DNA from: Nectonema munidae
Lineage: Eukaryota > Nematomorpha > Nectonematoida > Nectonematidae
Length of the DNA stretch: 64,000 nt
Direction of reading: 5' to 3'
Assembly: GCA_030549495.1 (NCBI GenBank)
Contig: JAUIRK010000889.1
Location: 1,056,501-1,120,500 of the forward strand
Program-made: the position numbers and the translations under genes
The notes under the pieces: generated by a model
What the model was told of the DNA's origin: nothing
What the model saw: only the letters and a program-made list of their open reading frames with translations
Database searches by the model: none
In this document: one piece after another, positions 34,173 to 45,784 of the stretch
How the letters are laid out: each line of letters starts with the position of its first letter
Numbering within the stretch: position 1 is the first letter of the stretch

Positions 34173-34630
34173 AGGTGCATATTTTATATATTTGCTAATT
34201 TTGAACTTTAACGTTTGTTACATTTTGAGAAATTTTCACATTTAATCTGTAACAATTTCCAACACAATTATAAAACCCCTCTACTATCAGAACCTAAATT
34301 TATTTGTAGATTTTTATAAAATAATTTTAGTTTTCCGTTTTTTATAAATTAGTCTTCGTTTTTATATTACTTATAACTTTTTAATAATTCGCCAAAATTT
34401 TAACTGCGGGTTTAATTTGCACTTTGATTCCTCAAAAAAATAAAGATTTTGGATTGCACTTTCATAAGTTCACTGAAAAAAATGAGAAGAGAAAAAGATG
34501 AAAAGATGTGTTTACTAAAATTTTTTAAATAATTAACCTCATAAATTTATATCTTATTTTCATTATAAACCCCTCTCTTACAAAAACCTGAATTTATTTG
34601 TAGATTTTTAAAAAATAATTTTCGGTTCAT
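34173..34630. other. Unassigned AT-rich stretch
   Basis: Contains a pair of similar short segments (TTTATTTGTAGATTTTTA at about 34299 and 34590), otherwise nothing recognisable. Confidence 0.3.
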
Positions 34631-34639
34631 CAAATCGAC

Positions 34640-36210
34640 CTCACTACTAAACTCTCAAAAAGTCCAAATCCTAATTATGGCAAACAAATATTTTGGACAG
34701 CATTTCTTCACAATCTTAAATCTAAGCTAGACAACATCACCCTGACCACAGATACAACAAATAATCTCGAAACATCTGCTCTTCAACTTAACAAGTCCAT
34801 CACAGCGAGCATTCACGCCACAACTCCTACAAACGAGCTTCCTAAAAGACAGCACGCTCCTTTTTGGAACCGTCCTCAAACAACAATTAGGCAAATCCTT
34901 AAAAAATCTAAGAAAAACCAACTCTCACAGTAACATTGAACATTACTTCTTCCTTAAAACTCAATATCAATCAGAAATTAAAAAAGCTAAAAAAATAAAC
35001 CTGGAAACATTTTTGTAATCAAACTCCAACAAAGCCATTGTCAATCATCAACAAACTTATACACAAAAAACATACAGCATCACTCTCTAAACTTCACAAA
35101 CTTTTACTCAACTCACACCTCGCCTTCGCTCACCTTTTTCAATTCCATTCTTGAACAATACATGCCACAAATTACTCACTACCAAGTTTTACCACACCTT
35201 CACCCATACTCCCTACTTCACCCATCGAAATCATCCCCATACTCAACTCACATATGCCATCACAAATTCTTAGCACTCAACTCCATAAAACACCAACGCA
35301 ACTCAAATGCGCACCACCAACTCTCAATTTTTACAACGGTTCAAAATCATGCAACAAAGCAACCGCTGCATGCGCTTTTTTTAATCCAAATACAAGCACT
35401 CCTTTCTTCACACAACAAATGCAGACAGACAATAACACCTCCGCATACGAAACTGAAACCCTAGCACTCCTAACATCATGCAACCACATCATTGATATAA
35501 CCTAACCTTCTTTACATCCAAATTCAAGCACATAATCTTTTTCACAGACTCACAAAACATAATAAAAGACCTACAACTTAAGAGAAAAGTTCCCCTTTCA
35601 ACACTAAACCTAGCCAAGAAATTAATCAACCTTAGCAATCATTTCTCAATTAAACTTTTCTGGTGCCCCGCCCATTCCTCCTCCTTTGAAATTTTTTTAG
35701 ATCTCTTATGTAAATCCATAACATTACATTTCCTAACCCACGCCTTCCCTCTATCCACTTTTGAAACATCCATAAATATCTCAACTACAAACGAATGGCT
35801 TTACTCAAACAACATACCTACCCCCTTATCCCAATTTGCACTAAATAAAAACATTACTCTTCCTCGCAACATTATAAGATGGTTCACCTCACATTGCCCT
35901 TGTTACGCTTACTTCTACAATTTTAATTTGCACTCTAACCCTTTTTGCAGATTCGGCTGCCCTCATATCGAAACTCCAATTCACATTATCCTCTATTGCC
36001 CAATATTCTCATCAGAACGAACCAAACTCATTGAAAAAATTCATTTATATATTAAAGATCTTCCCTCCTCTCTACTAAAATTCTTAGCATACCCCAAAAT
36101 CATTCACCACATCTCTCTTTTCCTTAATATAATAGAACCATTACTCTCTAACCACCAACACTTAACTAAGAGACCAAGTTTATCTTTCTATTCTAAAAGT
36201 TTTCATTAGT
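34640..36210 (+). mobile_element. LINE copy 2 (same Jockey/I-like family)
   Basis: Begins in a pre-RT region (FWTAFLHNLKSKLDNITLTT, about 34690) with RHAPFWN-like sequence. The RT itself is largely deleted. An RNase H segment follows (LNFYNGSKSCNKATAACAFF and YETETLALL, 35320-35480), then KLFWCPAH (35655-35680). The C-terminal domain is open at 35928-36209: HSNPFCRFGCPHIETPIHII, LYCPIF, PKIIHHISLFLNIIEPL. The C-x3-C...H...C arrangement is the zinc-binding tail of such LINEs. Its end matches the minus-strand copy at 42660-43215. Confidence 0.75.
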
Positions 36211-36329
36211 ATTTTTTACCCATGGTTGTACTTTACAATGTAAGATTTTCGATGTAAACTAATCGTTAAAAAGAATTTCAGATTTAATGTTTACAAAATG
36301 TGAAAACAATAAAAAAATGCGTAGGAAAA

Positions 36330-36335
36330 TTTATT
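36330..36335 (-). promoter_or_regulatory. Polyadenylation signal of UQCR10
   Basis: AATAAA on the minus strand, 68 bases beyond the UQCR10 stop. Confidence 0.55.
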
Positions 36336-36403
36336 GAAAGAAAAGCAACAAGATTGTTATGTTTGTATCAATAATCAAATACCAACTTTCCGTCACAGAA
36401 GCA

Positions 36404-36583
36404 TTACACCTTCATCCGTTCATAGTCTTCTCGCAGTCTTCCCTTGTTGTATGTTTCGTAAATGTAATCTCCACCCAAATTGACCACACGCTCTACGAAA
36501 AACGCACCGAAAGTACAAATCAGAATGCTGGTGGACCAACGCCTGAAAAACGTCTTTTTCATCATTTCTTTCACATTCATCAT
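36404..36583 (-). CDS. UQCR10: UQCR10, cytochrome bc1 complex subunit 9
   Basis: A 59-codon protein (MMNVKEMMKKTFFRRWSTSI, then FFVERVVNLGGDYIYETYNK, GRLREDYERMKV). It aligns with human UQCR10: FRRTST corresponds to FRRWST, FFERAFDQGADAIYDHINEG to the FFVERVVNLGGDYIYETYNK block, and KL to the following RL. The subunit is a single-pass inner mitochondrial membrane protein of respiratory complex III, and the segment STSILICTFGAFFVERV is its membrane helix. The start is uncertain. Several in-frame ATGs lie at 36583, 36580, 36565 and 36562. An acceptor-like TTTTTCAG|G inside the frame at about 36546 could mean that part of the N-terminus comes from an upstream exon. It lies just after a LINE copy and before a divergent ORF. 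Confidence 0.85.
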   Translation of the reverse strand: MMNVKEMMKKTFFRRWSTSILICTFGAFFVERVVNLGGDYIYETYNKGRLREDYERMKV

Positions 36584-36663
36584 CTTTTTTCTTTGTCCTC
36601 AGAATGATCTAAAGGTGCAATTAATAAATGAAGTGATAACGATATCAATTGACACATATCAAA

Positions 36664-36903
36664 ATGAAACAAAGTGAACGCTGTCATATTGAAGATACTA
36701 GAGAATCAATAAAATCATTACATAAGAGGCTCGTATTTTCTTACAAAAATGAAGTAATACTTTCAAAAAATATTCACTCTTTAGCAGGGTTCCAGAGTTG
36801 GATGACAAATGAAAAAAACTTATCTAAGGATTTTTCAAGGAAATCTGAAAGTCAATACTGGTTTATAGAGATTAAAAATCAGTGTTTGATTGATATATTT
36901 TAG
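36664..36903 (+). CDS. Hypothetical 79-residue ORF divergent from UQCR10
   Basis: An ATG-initiated frame of 79 codons (MKQSERCHIEDTRESIKSLH, then KRLVFSYKNEVILSKNIHSL). It is charged and probably helical, with no signal peptide, membrane segment or recognised domain. The amino-acid composition is less F/I/N-biased than random frames here, which gives weak support. It starts 80 bases from the UQCR10 start on the opposite strand, so a shared promoter is possible. It could be an exon of a larger gene or chance. Confidence 0.25.
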   Translation: MKQSERCHIEDTRESIKSLHKRLVFSYKNEVILSKNIHSLAGFQSWMTNEKNLSKDFSRKSESQYWFIEIKNQCLIDIF

Positions 36904-36977
36904 TCATAAATAAATTTTGATAGAATTGTATAGCGCTTCGTGCATAAGAATAAGGCTATTGTAAAAGGAGACTGAAG

Positions 36978-37421
36978 CAGAGGCGCACATCCTCAAAATT
37001 ATTGGTGGGGCGATTTTTTTTTCCAATTTTCAAAATTACTGGTCTAGAAATACCATGGGAGACCAAATATTAAAACAATCCTTTAAAATAGAGTGTATAC
37101 AGCGCATACGTTAATTTATAAGACTACTTTATTTTTTTTACAAAATTAATGAAATTTAAAAACTATACTTCCAGCGAAAATATTTTAATTACATAACGCA
37201 TATACACTGGTTTAAAAAAATCCAAAATTATTGGAGGGTTAATCAATATGTGAGACTATCAAGATAATTTTACATCTTATAAATTTACGTATGCACTGTA
37301 TACACTCAATTTTAAAGAATTGCTTGAATATTTGGTCTCCCGTGGTATTTCCAGAGAAATAATTTTGAAAATTGCAAAAAAAATTTCGCCCCCCTCAATA
37401 ATTTTGAGGATGTGCCCCTTG
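36978..37421. mobile_element. hAT MITE, 444 bp, long near-palindromic
   Basis: The left end CAGAGGCGCACATCCTCAAA and right end TTTTGAGGATGTGCCCCTTG continue as inverted repeats (AATTATTG, then GCGAAATTTTTTTT and GGTCTCCCGTGGTATTTCCAG against their complements) over about 100 bp each side. Flanks GACTGAAG (36970-36977) and ACCTGAAG (37422-37429) agree at 6 of 8 positions. Complete member of the family seen in pieces at 9201, 10493, 12714 and 13130. Confidence 0.8.
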
Positions 37422-37429
37422 ACCTGAAG

Positions 37430-37978
37430 TTAGCATCATCTAACGATGACTTTTATGTAGGTTGGTTGAATTTAAACTTCTTATTGCTGTAGCTGCTGTC
37501 ATAGTGAAGGAAAAATTTTACACCTTCCCCGTGATTCACTTCCTTGCAAAGGAAATACTCACTCAGTCTCTTACTAAAAATAAAGAGAAAGCGTAATCTG
37601 GGAGTCAATAAGAATAGACGATTTTCATTTCTGTGGAAACGAGGGTTACACTCGGCACAAAGGGTTAAAGTTTTTATGAAAAATAATCAAGATAAATAAA
37701 TAAATTATTTCTTAGAAACTTAGATTTTTTTGTCAATTTAGAAAATATTTTTGATGTTTTTTATCGTAGAATAAAGTCAAAGATATTTTATAGAAAGACC
37801 CGAAAATGAATTTTTACACAAAATCAAAAGAATATAAAAATAAAGGTATTTAAATTCAAAAAACCGATGCTGTTTCTAAAAATAAGTATACATTATTAAT
37901 TTAAGCAACTAATTATCTGATTAAAAATATACTTTCATTTTATTATTGCTTTAAAATTGAGGATAAAAACGTAATATA
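37430..37978. other. Spacer with possible TTAA element end
   Basis: Near 37645-37666 GAGGGTTACACTCGGCACAA is followed by AGGGTTAA, resembling a reversed piggyBac end. A frame at 37462-37598 (VEFKLLIAVAAVIVKEKF) is open after an AG but is not recognised. Confidence 0.3.
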
Positions 37979-38538
37979 CAGTAAGCTCCAGATTCGGTTA
38001 ACTCGAATAGCAGCCCCAGCCGTATCATACACATTTTAAATTCTTCGTTTAACTCAAAGTCGGATAAGTGGAATTTTGGCTAACTCGAAGTAATTGATGA
38101 GTGTTTTGATGTACAAGCCTTTGAACAGCGATTAGTTCAAGCTTTAATTATTCTCAATAACAATTTTTAATGCTCTTTGTGAATTGTAGTCCATCATGTT
38201 AGTAAATATTTCAGATGCTTTGAATACCAAGTTTTAAGGACTAATCAATAGAAGTGTGAATTAGATATGTTTTTATTCATTTCGTTGTAGAATATTTTCA
38301 GCACTGGAACATTTGGAATAAGAAATTGCTTTAATTTAATATGACAAGGTTATTATTATACCTTCTATGTTGTGTTAACATCTTTTCTACTAGCACATCG
38401 CATTTTTGTTTATATACGCCATTTTTCTTATTTTATGTATTCATTTAATAAAATTAGAAACTCCATTTAACTCGAACTTGTTATAACTAGAAATGATTTG
38501 ATGGGTTCTCAGGACTTGGAGTTATCACAAGTTTACTG
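37979..38538. mobile_element. Tigger/pogo-like non-autonomous element, 560 bp
   Basis: TA|CAGTAAGCTCCAGATTCGG at the left and CACAAGTTTACTG|TA at the right form inverted ends with a TA target. GTTAACTCGAA and TTTAACTCGAACTTGTTAT subterminal motifs are typical of Tigger. There is no transposase. Confidence 0.7.
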
Positions 38539-38704
38539 TATTCAATTTATAGTTAAAATAAATAATAGGACGAATAATGGGAATCCGAAATCATGTTTTT
38601 TCAAATATCGGTAGTGAAATATAGCATTTTGAGCTTATGAATACGTAAAATCTAAAACATTTCAAATTTTACTTTACATTTTTTCTTATAATTAACAAAC
38701 TCTG

Positions 38705-38850
38705 TTTAAAGGTACCATCGAGTGTTTTCATTGAGGAAGTACAACTGTGGGGCTTGTATCGAACTATTGGGGAAAGTAGGCTTTATGCGCGATCAAACCT
38801 AAGACCTTGAGTTATCGAAGCCAAGTATCTAACTTTCCAAAATATCTTTG
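38705..38850 (-). repeat. tRNA-derived SINE, minus orientation
   Basis: The reverse complement reads GTTCGATACAAGCCCC, then CTCAATGAAAACACTCGATG and GGTACCTTT, matching the body and tail of the copy at 22544. The head retains a B-box-like GGTTTGATCGCGC. Confidence 0.6.
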
Positions 38851-40389
38851 CTTTTCCAAAGAAAATATACTAGAAATAAAATATTTGAATAATTCAGTTT
38901 ATACTTTTTAAATATCTAGTGCTGTATAATGTATATGCATCTATAAAAAGTAACTCTCGAGCTGTCTTCAACAATGACAACAGTTAAAATATATTATTAA
39001 GGCTCGGATGATAAAAAAAAAATGCAAATATGGAGGGTTTTTCTTTAAAAATGGAAGGACAAATAGGAAAATCTAGTGAAGACACAATTTTAAGAACTCC
39101 ATGAGATAAACTAGCGATCGATTTTTCCCATAGTGAAAAAGAAAGACTTTAATTTAAAGAATTTCCTAAGCAAAATTAGCTTTGACTGGCTACGCGAAGG
39201 CTGAACGGTAGAAAATATTTTAATTGAAATTTAATTAAAATCTAAACAAGTGATGTTCTTTGAAAAATGATTAGAAAAAGACTATTTAGCAACTACAAAA
39301 TTTATTATTTTTTATATTATAATTAAGTAAGCAGGATATTTAATAAAAAATGGATCGTGGCAAAATGAGCTGATAAAAACAAAGTTAAATTGCTATCTAA
39401 TAAAAAAAGGTATGAAGATGAACCTTGACATACATATAAACCTCGAGTTTCTTATTCATAAAAATATCACCTTAATCTATAAAGTTATCTCAAAGAACTC
39501 ATTCTGATGATAAAAATTCAAAATTTTTATAATTGTCAACCATTTTTGTTACCTCTATAAGGATTGAAATGCCTATGCGAAAAATTAGAAGAAATTTTTT
39601 ATTTTTCAAAGAAAAAAAATAAAATTATTATAGTTTGTAAGTTTATATTACATACATAAGCCACCTATGCGGGTTTATTACGCGTTACCCGGTTAAAATA
39701 AAATTAAACAAAATATAAGTAAAAACATTAAAAATTTCTTAACGGGTGAATATATTTAAATTTTATTATAAAATTACTTAAATTAACAAATAGATTATTC
39801 CCAAATAAAAAAAGTATGTTTATGCTAAAATTATTTTACGATTTTTGATCATTTTTTCTTTTTGCAAATAACTTTTTGCTCATTTTTCATTTTACGAAAA
39901 CATTTCTATTTATTTGTACAGCTTTGTTTTATAAAATAAGTACCATAAAAATTAAGACAAGTAGAAACTTTAATTTTAATGTCTTATCCTGTTTTTATGT
40001 ATAATATTTTCCAGAAAATAAATTAAAATGACTCACCACTATTGAATATTCGCAGACTTTACTGAATATTTTATATATGTAAAATTAGAAATCGAGCGTT
40101 TTTGTCTCGATTTACTGAATAAAAGTAATTATATAAACACTATAATTTTGAGTTTCAAATTTCAATGGGGTAAAAATGACGCTAAAAAGCCTGAAGAACT
40201 TTAAATAAAACCTGAAAGATGCGAGCGAGATAAAAAGCTACCTTTTTAAAGTCGTATCTAAGTAGTGGTTCTTATATAAAGGTGAAAAAATAAATTAAAA
40301 ATAAGCGTGGTCTATTTATTCATGATTCTTATTAATAAAAAAATTTTTATATCGAGTTGTTTCAGTTGGGAAAATTTATACTCTTCAAC
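38851..40389. other. Unassigned AT-rich stretch
   Basis: No gene or repeat termini recognised in about 1.5 kb. The frame at 40307-40552 overlaps the antisense of the Tigger tail and is not a gene. Confidence 0.3.
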
Positions 40390-41590
40390 AATTTTAGTTA
40401 CCTTATGGGAAAGTTTCAGAATCAATTTGAAAACAAAAGTTTTTCAAATTTCTAAGTCTTTCATATATTTGGCTTGTGGTTATTTTTTTTACTTTTTGCG
40501 TAGTTTTCTCCTCATAAATACAATTCATTTCAATACACTCTTCACCAAATAGTTCTTCCTGGATAGATACTTGAAAATTATCATCACAATTTATATAATC
40601 CTTCCATGATATTTTCTCCAACAAACCTGAGCATTCTGTTGGTAGTATTGTGGATATTTGAGGAGATGACAAATTTTAAAAAAAATCCACAACTCTTGAA
40701 ACTATTTTTTATTGTCAAAACTTCAACCTCGTTCCAAGCTTGAGAAACTCATTGACAGGTATCAAATAAATCGATTTTATTTGCAACATCTTTTGCCATT
40801 TCGATTTAATCTACTCGTGAAATAATGTGCTTTAGTAAATTGACTCTATAAAAAGATTTGAAATTTTGATGTCATCCATAATTTTTTGTTGAAGTAATAG
40901 TTGACTGCTAAGGATCTGGTAGACTTGTTTATATCAAATCTTGGCTTTTGATATTTTCCGATAACAATCGGTAAAAATTTTTCCCCTGTAACACTGCAAG
41001 CCAAAGTAACCCTGAGCTTTGACATTTTTACAATTTTGGTTTTTAAAACAAAGGATCTTGAAGGCAAAACTTTGTAAAAAAGGGCTGTTTTGTCAGCGTT
41101 AAAAATATCCTTTAACTCATAATCTTTACAAAGTGAGACGAGTTATTCCTTCCAGCGCTCAACAACAACTGGATCAACTGATGAAGAATCACCATGCAAG
41201 TATGAACAATTGACATTGTGTCTTTTTTGGAAACTCTGTAACCAGCAGTTGAACACTCTGAAGTGGTATATATTCAATTCTTCTGCAATTTGTCCTGCTT
41301 TTTCTTATATGATAACTCCAGTAGTAGGAATTTTTTACTTTGAGAGAAGCAAAACCATTCAAAAACTCTTTCGTTGACATCATGCTGAGCAGTTTTTCGT
41401 AGATTTACAAGTTTCATTTTTTCGCTTGTACCCGATTTCCATAAAGAAATAATTTTATCTTTGTTTTTTATTACATTTTGAATCTGAGTTTTACCAACTC
41501 CGTAAAAAGATGCAATGGAACAACAAGTTTGTTTATTTTTATATATTTTGAAAACTTCTACTTTTTACTTAAGATTTAAATGAATTCGTG
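40390..41590 (-). pseudogene. Tigger/pogo transposase, near full length, broken
   Basis: On the minus strand the order is that of a Tigger transposase. A helix-turn-helix KVEVFKIYK...SIASFYGVGKTQIQNVIKNK (about 41560-41450) is followed by SLWKSGTSEKMKLVNLRK and VNERVFEWF. The catalytic region has LRVTLACSVTGEKFLPIVIG and KYQKPRF (about 41020-40930) and NYYFNKKLWMT. Then come AWNEVEVLTIKNSFKSCGFF (about 40740-40680) and a tail with ISWKDYINCDD. Several stops and frame changes are present. Catalytic aspartates cannot all be assigned. Relative of the fragment at 14656-15093. Confidence 0.75.
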
Positions 41591-42659
41591 GTTTGGTTTT
41601 TATATTCTAAAAAAACAAGATTTCTCACTATATTTAATCATATTAATAAAAGATAAAGTTAGAAAAACAAGGGGTCTTACATATTTGACGTCCCAAAAAT
41701 GGAGAGGGTATATAAATTTTAAATGTTTTGTGATGGAGAGGGAAGTTGGGCGTGGGGAAGGAGAGTTATCACCAAGACGTAGCCTTTTTACAATATTTTT
41801 ACTTACAATAATTCGATAAGGAATTGAAAGAAATTGTATTGTTATTTTTAACAGTGAAAAAAAAAATTTAACATTATGTTACTATTTAAAACTAATGCGC
41901 TTTGTTTTTTCCAATAGTTTTTAAGTTATAATCGTCATATCTTTGCTTGATGCCATTTAATAATAATTTTTTGTGAAATTTATAACCTCAGGCTATTAAA
42001 ATAAAAAATAAGAACATTATTTAGTTGCATAATAAAAAAAAAGTACAAATAAATAAGAACTACAACTTACAAACTATATTTTTTGAAATGATTCAAAATT
42101 GAGCTTGTTTATTTATGTCAAATTTATCATTTAAAAGTGAAAAAAAACTTAAAGAATACTAAATATAAATAAAAAATTTTTTATTTCCAGAAAGATCAAA
42201 AAATTTAGCCAACATTTCAAAAGTATTTTCATATTTTAAAAAATGAAAATTTTATTTTCAAAAAGATTGAAAAGTTCATCAAACATTTCAAATTTCTTAC
42301 TGTTTTTTCATGTTTCAACAATTATTTAAAGAAATTAAAAGAATTAAGTTGGTTTAAAAAACACAGAAACAGCCATTTTAAATTGTACTGAATTGGAAAA
42401 AAAATTTTGATAAGTTTTTTTCGAAAGGGAACCGGTGCTTTCAACGTGTTATGGTCGTAGACAAAGATAAGTTTTTTTCATCAACATTAATGAAAAGAGG
42501 TCGTTAGTTTTAACTCAAAATATTTCTTGCAAATCCTTTTTTTCAACATAATTACAAACATAATATTCAAAATAAAATTTCATACATAATACCTTAAAAA
42601 AATTCCAAAAAAAATTAAGTTTATCAAATTTTCGATTTTAATATCACAATTTAAAGGTA
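41591..42659. other. Unassigned AT-rich stretch
   Basis: No gene is recognised. Contains two similar segments with AAAAAGTTCATCAAACATTTCA-like sequence near 42200 and 42270, probably a local duplication. Confidence 0.3.
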
Positions 42660-43215
42660 ATATTATGGTAGGTAGGTTGGTATGGAGATTTCTAAGTCCA
42701 GCTGGAGCTGATATGCTTGCAAGTCTGCTGGAATTTAGTCTTCAAAGTGTAAGTTTAGTCTTTGTGGGTCTTTCGGAAATAGAAAAGAAAATTTGTAAGA
42801 TTTTCATGGCTGTAGACACTAGACTGCTTTGTAGAATGTATGGGTTAGTGATGATAATGGCTTATTGTTATTGGATATTTGGGGGAGGATTGAGTGTTTG
42901 GTTCGCAAAGAGTATTGGTTCGATTGTGGTTATGAGAAGAGAGAGATGTTTGATGAGTAATGGGTGTTGTAGAAGATCATGTAGAGAGGATGGAATATCT
43001 TTAAAAAAGTAGCGGCTTTTTTCAAGGAGTTGGTGTTGGTGAGAATGAAAAATTGGACAATAAAGGAGAATATGTATAGGTGTTTCAATGTACGAACAGC
43101 TAAAACGACAGAAAGGGTTTGAGTGAAGTTTGAATTTGAAGAAGTATGCATTACAAGGGCAATGGGATGAGAGCCAGCGAATGATGTTCCGAGGGTTAGT
43201 GAAGGTGTTTGTTTA
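42660..43215 (-). mobile_element. LINE copy 3, 3' end (same family as 34640)
   Basis: The minus strand reads NPRNIIRWLSSHCPCNAYFF, KFKLHSNPFCRFSCSYIETP, IHILLYCPIF, then FFKDIPSSLHDLLQHPLLIK and HLSLLITTIEPI. This aligns closely with the C-terminal domain of LINE copy 2 (NIIRWFTSHCPCYAYFYNF, HSNPFCRFGCPHIETPIHII, KDLPSSLLKF, HHISLFLNIIEPL). Only the last part of the element is present. Confidence 0.75.
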
Positions 43216-43269
43216 AAATGAGTTGTGATAATGGCATAGATGTCGGAAGTGATGTGATGGATTTTAGTG

Positions 43270-43516
43270 GATAAGGTTCATATTTATTTTTATATATGCT
43301 TGTAACTATCGATGTTTTAAAGATTTTGAGTGTCAGGTCCTCAGGATCAAGATTTGAAATATTGTCATTCCATAGCTTAATATTTCTATATTTCAGAACT
43401 TTTTTAGAACTCGGTAATCTAAAAAAATCGATGGTAAACTTTTTGGGGTTTCTAAGTTCATAATCAACTATATTATTTTTATAAACAATCGTTTCATCAA
43501 AAATATCAGGTAACAA
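43270..43516 (-). pseudogene. Possible CR1-like LINE C-terminal fragment
   Basis: The frame reads YRNIKLWNDNISNLDPEDLT then LKIFKTSIVTSIYKNKYEP. The K-L-W-N ... F-K pattern near the end resembles the last coding segment of CR1/L2 LINEs, as at 26860-26930. The similarity is short and the call is tentative. Confidence 0.35.
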
Positions 43517-43924
43517 TTTATTAACAAATTTGTATAAAAAATAGATAGTTGAAGTTGATAAATATAATCAATTCTCAACAAATTAAATAAGCTTGTTGCA
43601 AAAAAACAAGCCCAATCTCATTAGCTTGGTATATTTAGTTTTGTTTATCAATGAATAAATATCTTATTTATCTACAACGGTTATTATTGCGCTGTACCAT
43701 TATGCACTAAATTTATTAAAAAACATAAACAATTTTTATTAGTGTTATTTTTGATTTTAAAATTTAAGGAGTACACAAATTTTTTTTAGCTATTCTAGGG
43801 GTACTTTAAAAAAAAGGTTGCTAACCCCTCCTGATCTAGATAGAATATTCAAAAAAAATTTAATTATATTCTCATTTTTTGTTTTTATCCTTTAATCAAA
43901 CTAAAACAATTTTTTTGTCATTAG

Positions 43925-44053
43925 GAAATTCAAAATTAAACAGATGGTTGAAGTTTATCACAATAATGTAAATGCCAAAAACAAAAAACATGAAGATGAA
44001 GATGGGGTATCATTAGAGGAGATTTTTATAACAAAAGAGGGAATAACTTATAG
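43925..44053 (+). other. Candidate internal exon of an unknown host gene
   Basis: 129 nt between a good acceptor (TTTTTTTGTCATTAG) and donor (ATAG|GTAACT). One frame is open throughout: KFKIKQMVEVYHNNVNAKNK, then KHEDEDGVSLEEIFITKEGI and TY. The other two frames contain stops. The exon is a multiple of three, with one base before and two after the full codons. The composition (Lys, Glu, Asp, Val) is unlike the F/I/N-rich random frames around it. The gene is not recognised, and no neighbouring exon is identified. Confidence 0.45.
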
Positions 44054-44280
44054 GTAACTAAATTTTCGTTAATTTTTTACATTTAATACAAAGTTAAATT
44101 TCTTCAATATAAAACTTGCTAATATTTTAAACTATTTTGCGAAATTTTTTTAAAATTTGATCACAATAGTAACTTAATCTGATTCTTTAAGTACATAGAT
44201 TAGAGCAGTATTTGCCAAACTTTTCATGCGATTGAGTATTCTGTAAATGGGTAACCCCCAAACATCCATTATGTAATGTT

Positions 44281-44397
44281 TTAACCCATTTACGGCCAAT
44301 GTTCCTATTTTGGAACATAGGTAATTTCATCTTCGTCTGCTTTTTTCAATGACTTTGAATATAAATCGTCTGCTTTGCTTGGCCTTAAATGAGTTAA
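44281..44397. mobile_element. piggyBac-like MITE, 117 bp
   Basis: TTAACCCATTTACGGCC and GGCCTTAAATGAGTTAA are inverted ends with TTAA at both edges. Hairpin ATGTTCCTATTTTGGAACAT at 44299-44318. Internal TCGTCTGC sites. A deletion relative to 57219 removes the middle motif. Confidence 0.85.
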
Positions 44398-45780
44398 TAA
44401 AGGCTTGGTTTCTCTACTACATCTTAACTCTAAATCATTCTTTTTTCTTACAAGCTAAGCAATTTCATTTAACTTTCCATAACTATTCCTACTTTTTTTG
44501 ATTGGAACTCTTCAATATTAATATAGTCTCATGTAACGTGTAATATATGAAAAATATCGATTGCACTTCATTAATTGGTTCGTTAAATTATAGTATAGGG
44601 TCTCTCAATTATGTTCCGTCGAATACTGATAATGCAAAGAAAGCACTGAATGGTAAAACCTATAATAAAAATGAAAAACAAGATCGTTGAGAACTTTATT
44701 TCATTTTATCTATTATAATTTAATCTTTTAAATAAATCTTTTTTCCATTTTAAAAAATTTTATTGGCATTTACTATTCTGGCCCAACTTAATGGTAAATA
44801 TATTATATATTTAAAATGAAGGAACATTTGTTTTCTCCATTTATTCTAACTCTAGTATTTAAGTCTAATTCCATTTATGAGTTTAGTATCTTTTTTTACA
44901 TCAAATTGTGAGCAAAAATGCAGATTTCGTTACAATGCCATTACAGCGCTACGCATAAAATAAAGTCTAGCCGATTCCCATATCGATTCGGATGCGATCT
45001 AAACTGTACATCACTAATTTACAGTATTCATTTGAAGTTTAGTCAGTTTTTTTTTAATTCCATTTATTATATTTCATTCATTTATATATTCCGTTGTAGT
45101 GGAAAAAGTGCTATTCTTACATAAATTGTGTTATAAAATTTCCTTAAAAAATTTTCTAACAAAAATTTCTTTGTGTTTCTTAAACTTTTGTATAGTATAA
45201 AAATGCTTAGTAAAATAGTTTTTCATACAAGACCAAAAAATTATATACATGTATATTGAAAGGCCATCTAATACTCTTTCTAAAATTTTTCTTATAAATT
45301 TTCTTGCCAGTGTACTTTCCTTCAATACTACCTACGTATAACGTTATTCATTTTATCAACGCTTGATTTAAACGCACAAGAAGACAAGGACACATAATAT
45401 TCAATCATACCTGTAAATATCAAAAAAGTTAAAAACATTTGTGTTGTAAATATGGAATGATATATTTTAAACCTTTTTAAAAAATAACTAACTACAAAAT
45501 CTAATTTATTTAATAAAAGCATTTATGTATATTTCTTAATATAAAAGCTTTACATTTTCAAAAATATAATCTGAATTACTAGTTTTATTTTTCCTATAAT
45601 TTATTCAAATTTTCATTTCCTTTAGCTTTAAAATCAAATTAAATGAGAATATAAATATTGTATAAATAAAACTTTTACCAGAACAATTCATGTTGCATTA
45701 ATAAATCTTATCCAAGTTTTTAATTTTTTTTGAATATTTTATCTTTCAATTTATTATTAATTATAAAATATTTACTGACG
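44398..45780. other. Unassigned AT-rich stretch
   Basis: No gene, RNA or repeat termini recognised in about 1.4 kb. Short frames at 44918, 45131 and 45328 have random AT-rich composition. Confidence 0.3.
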
Positions 45781-45784
45781 AGTG

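Noticed and set aside
37462-37598. Open segment VEFKLLIAVAAVIVKEKF... after an AG
   Set aside because: Unrecognised, no clear donor, and length compatible with chance. Kept only as a note.
40307-40552. 81-residue plus-strand frame
   Set aside because: Antisense to the tail of the minus-strand Tigger transposase.
42665-43012. 115-residue plus-strand ORF
   Set aside because: The opposite strand encodes the conserved C-terminal domain of a LINE that matches 35928-36209, so this frame is antisense.
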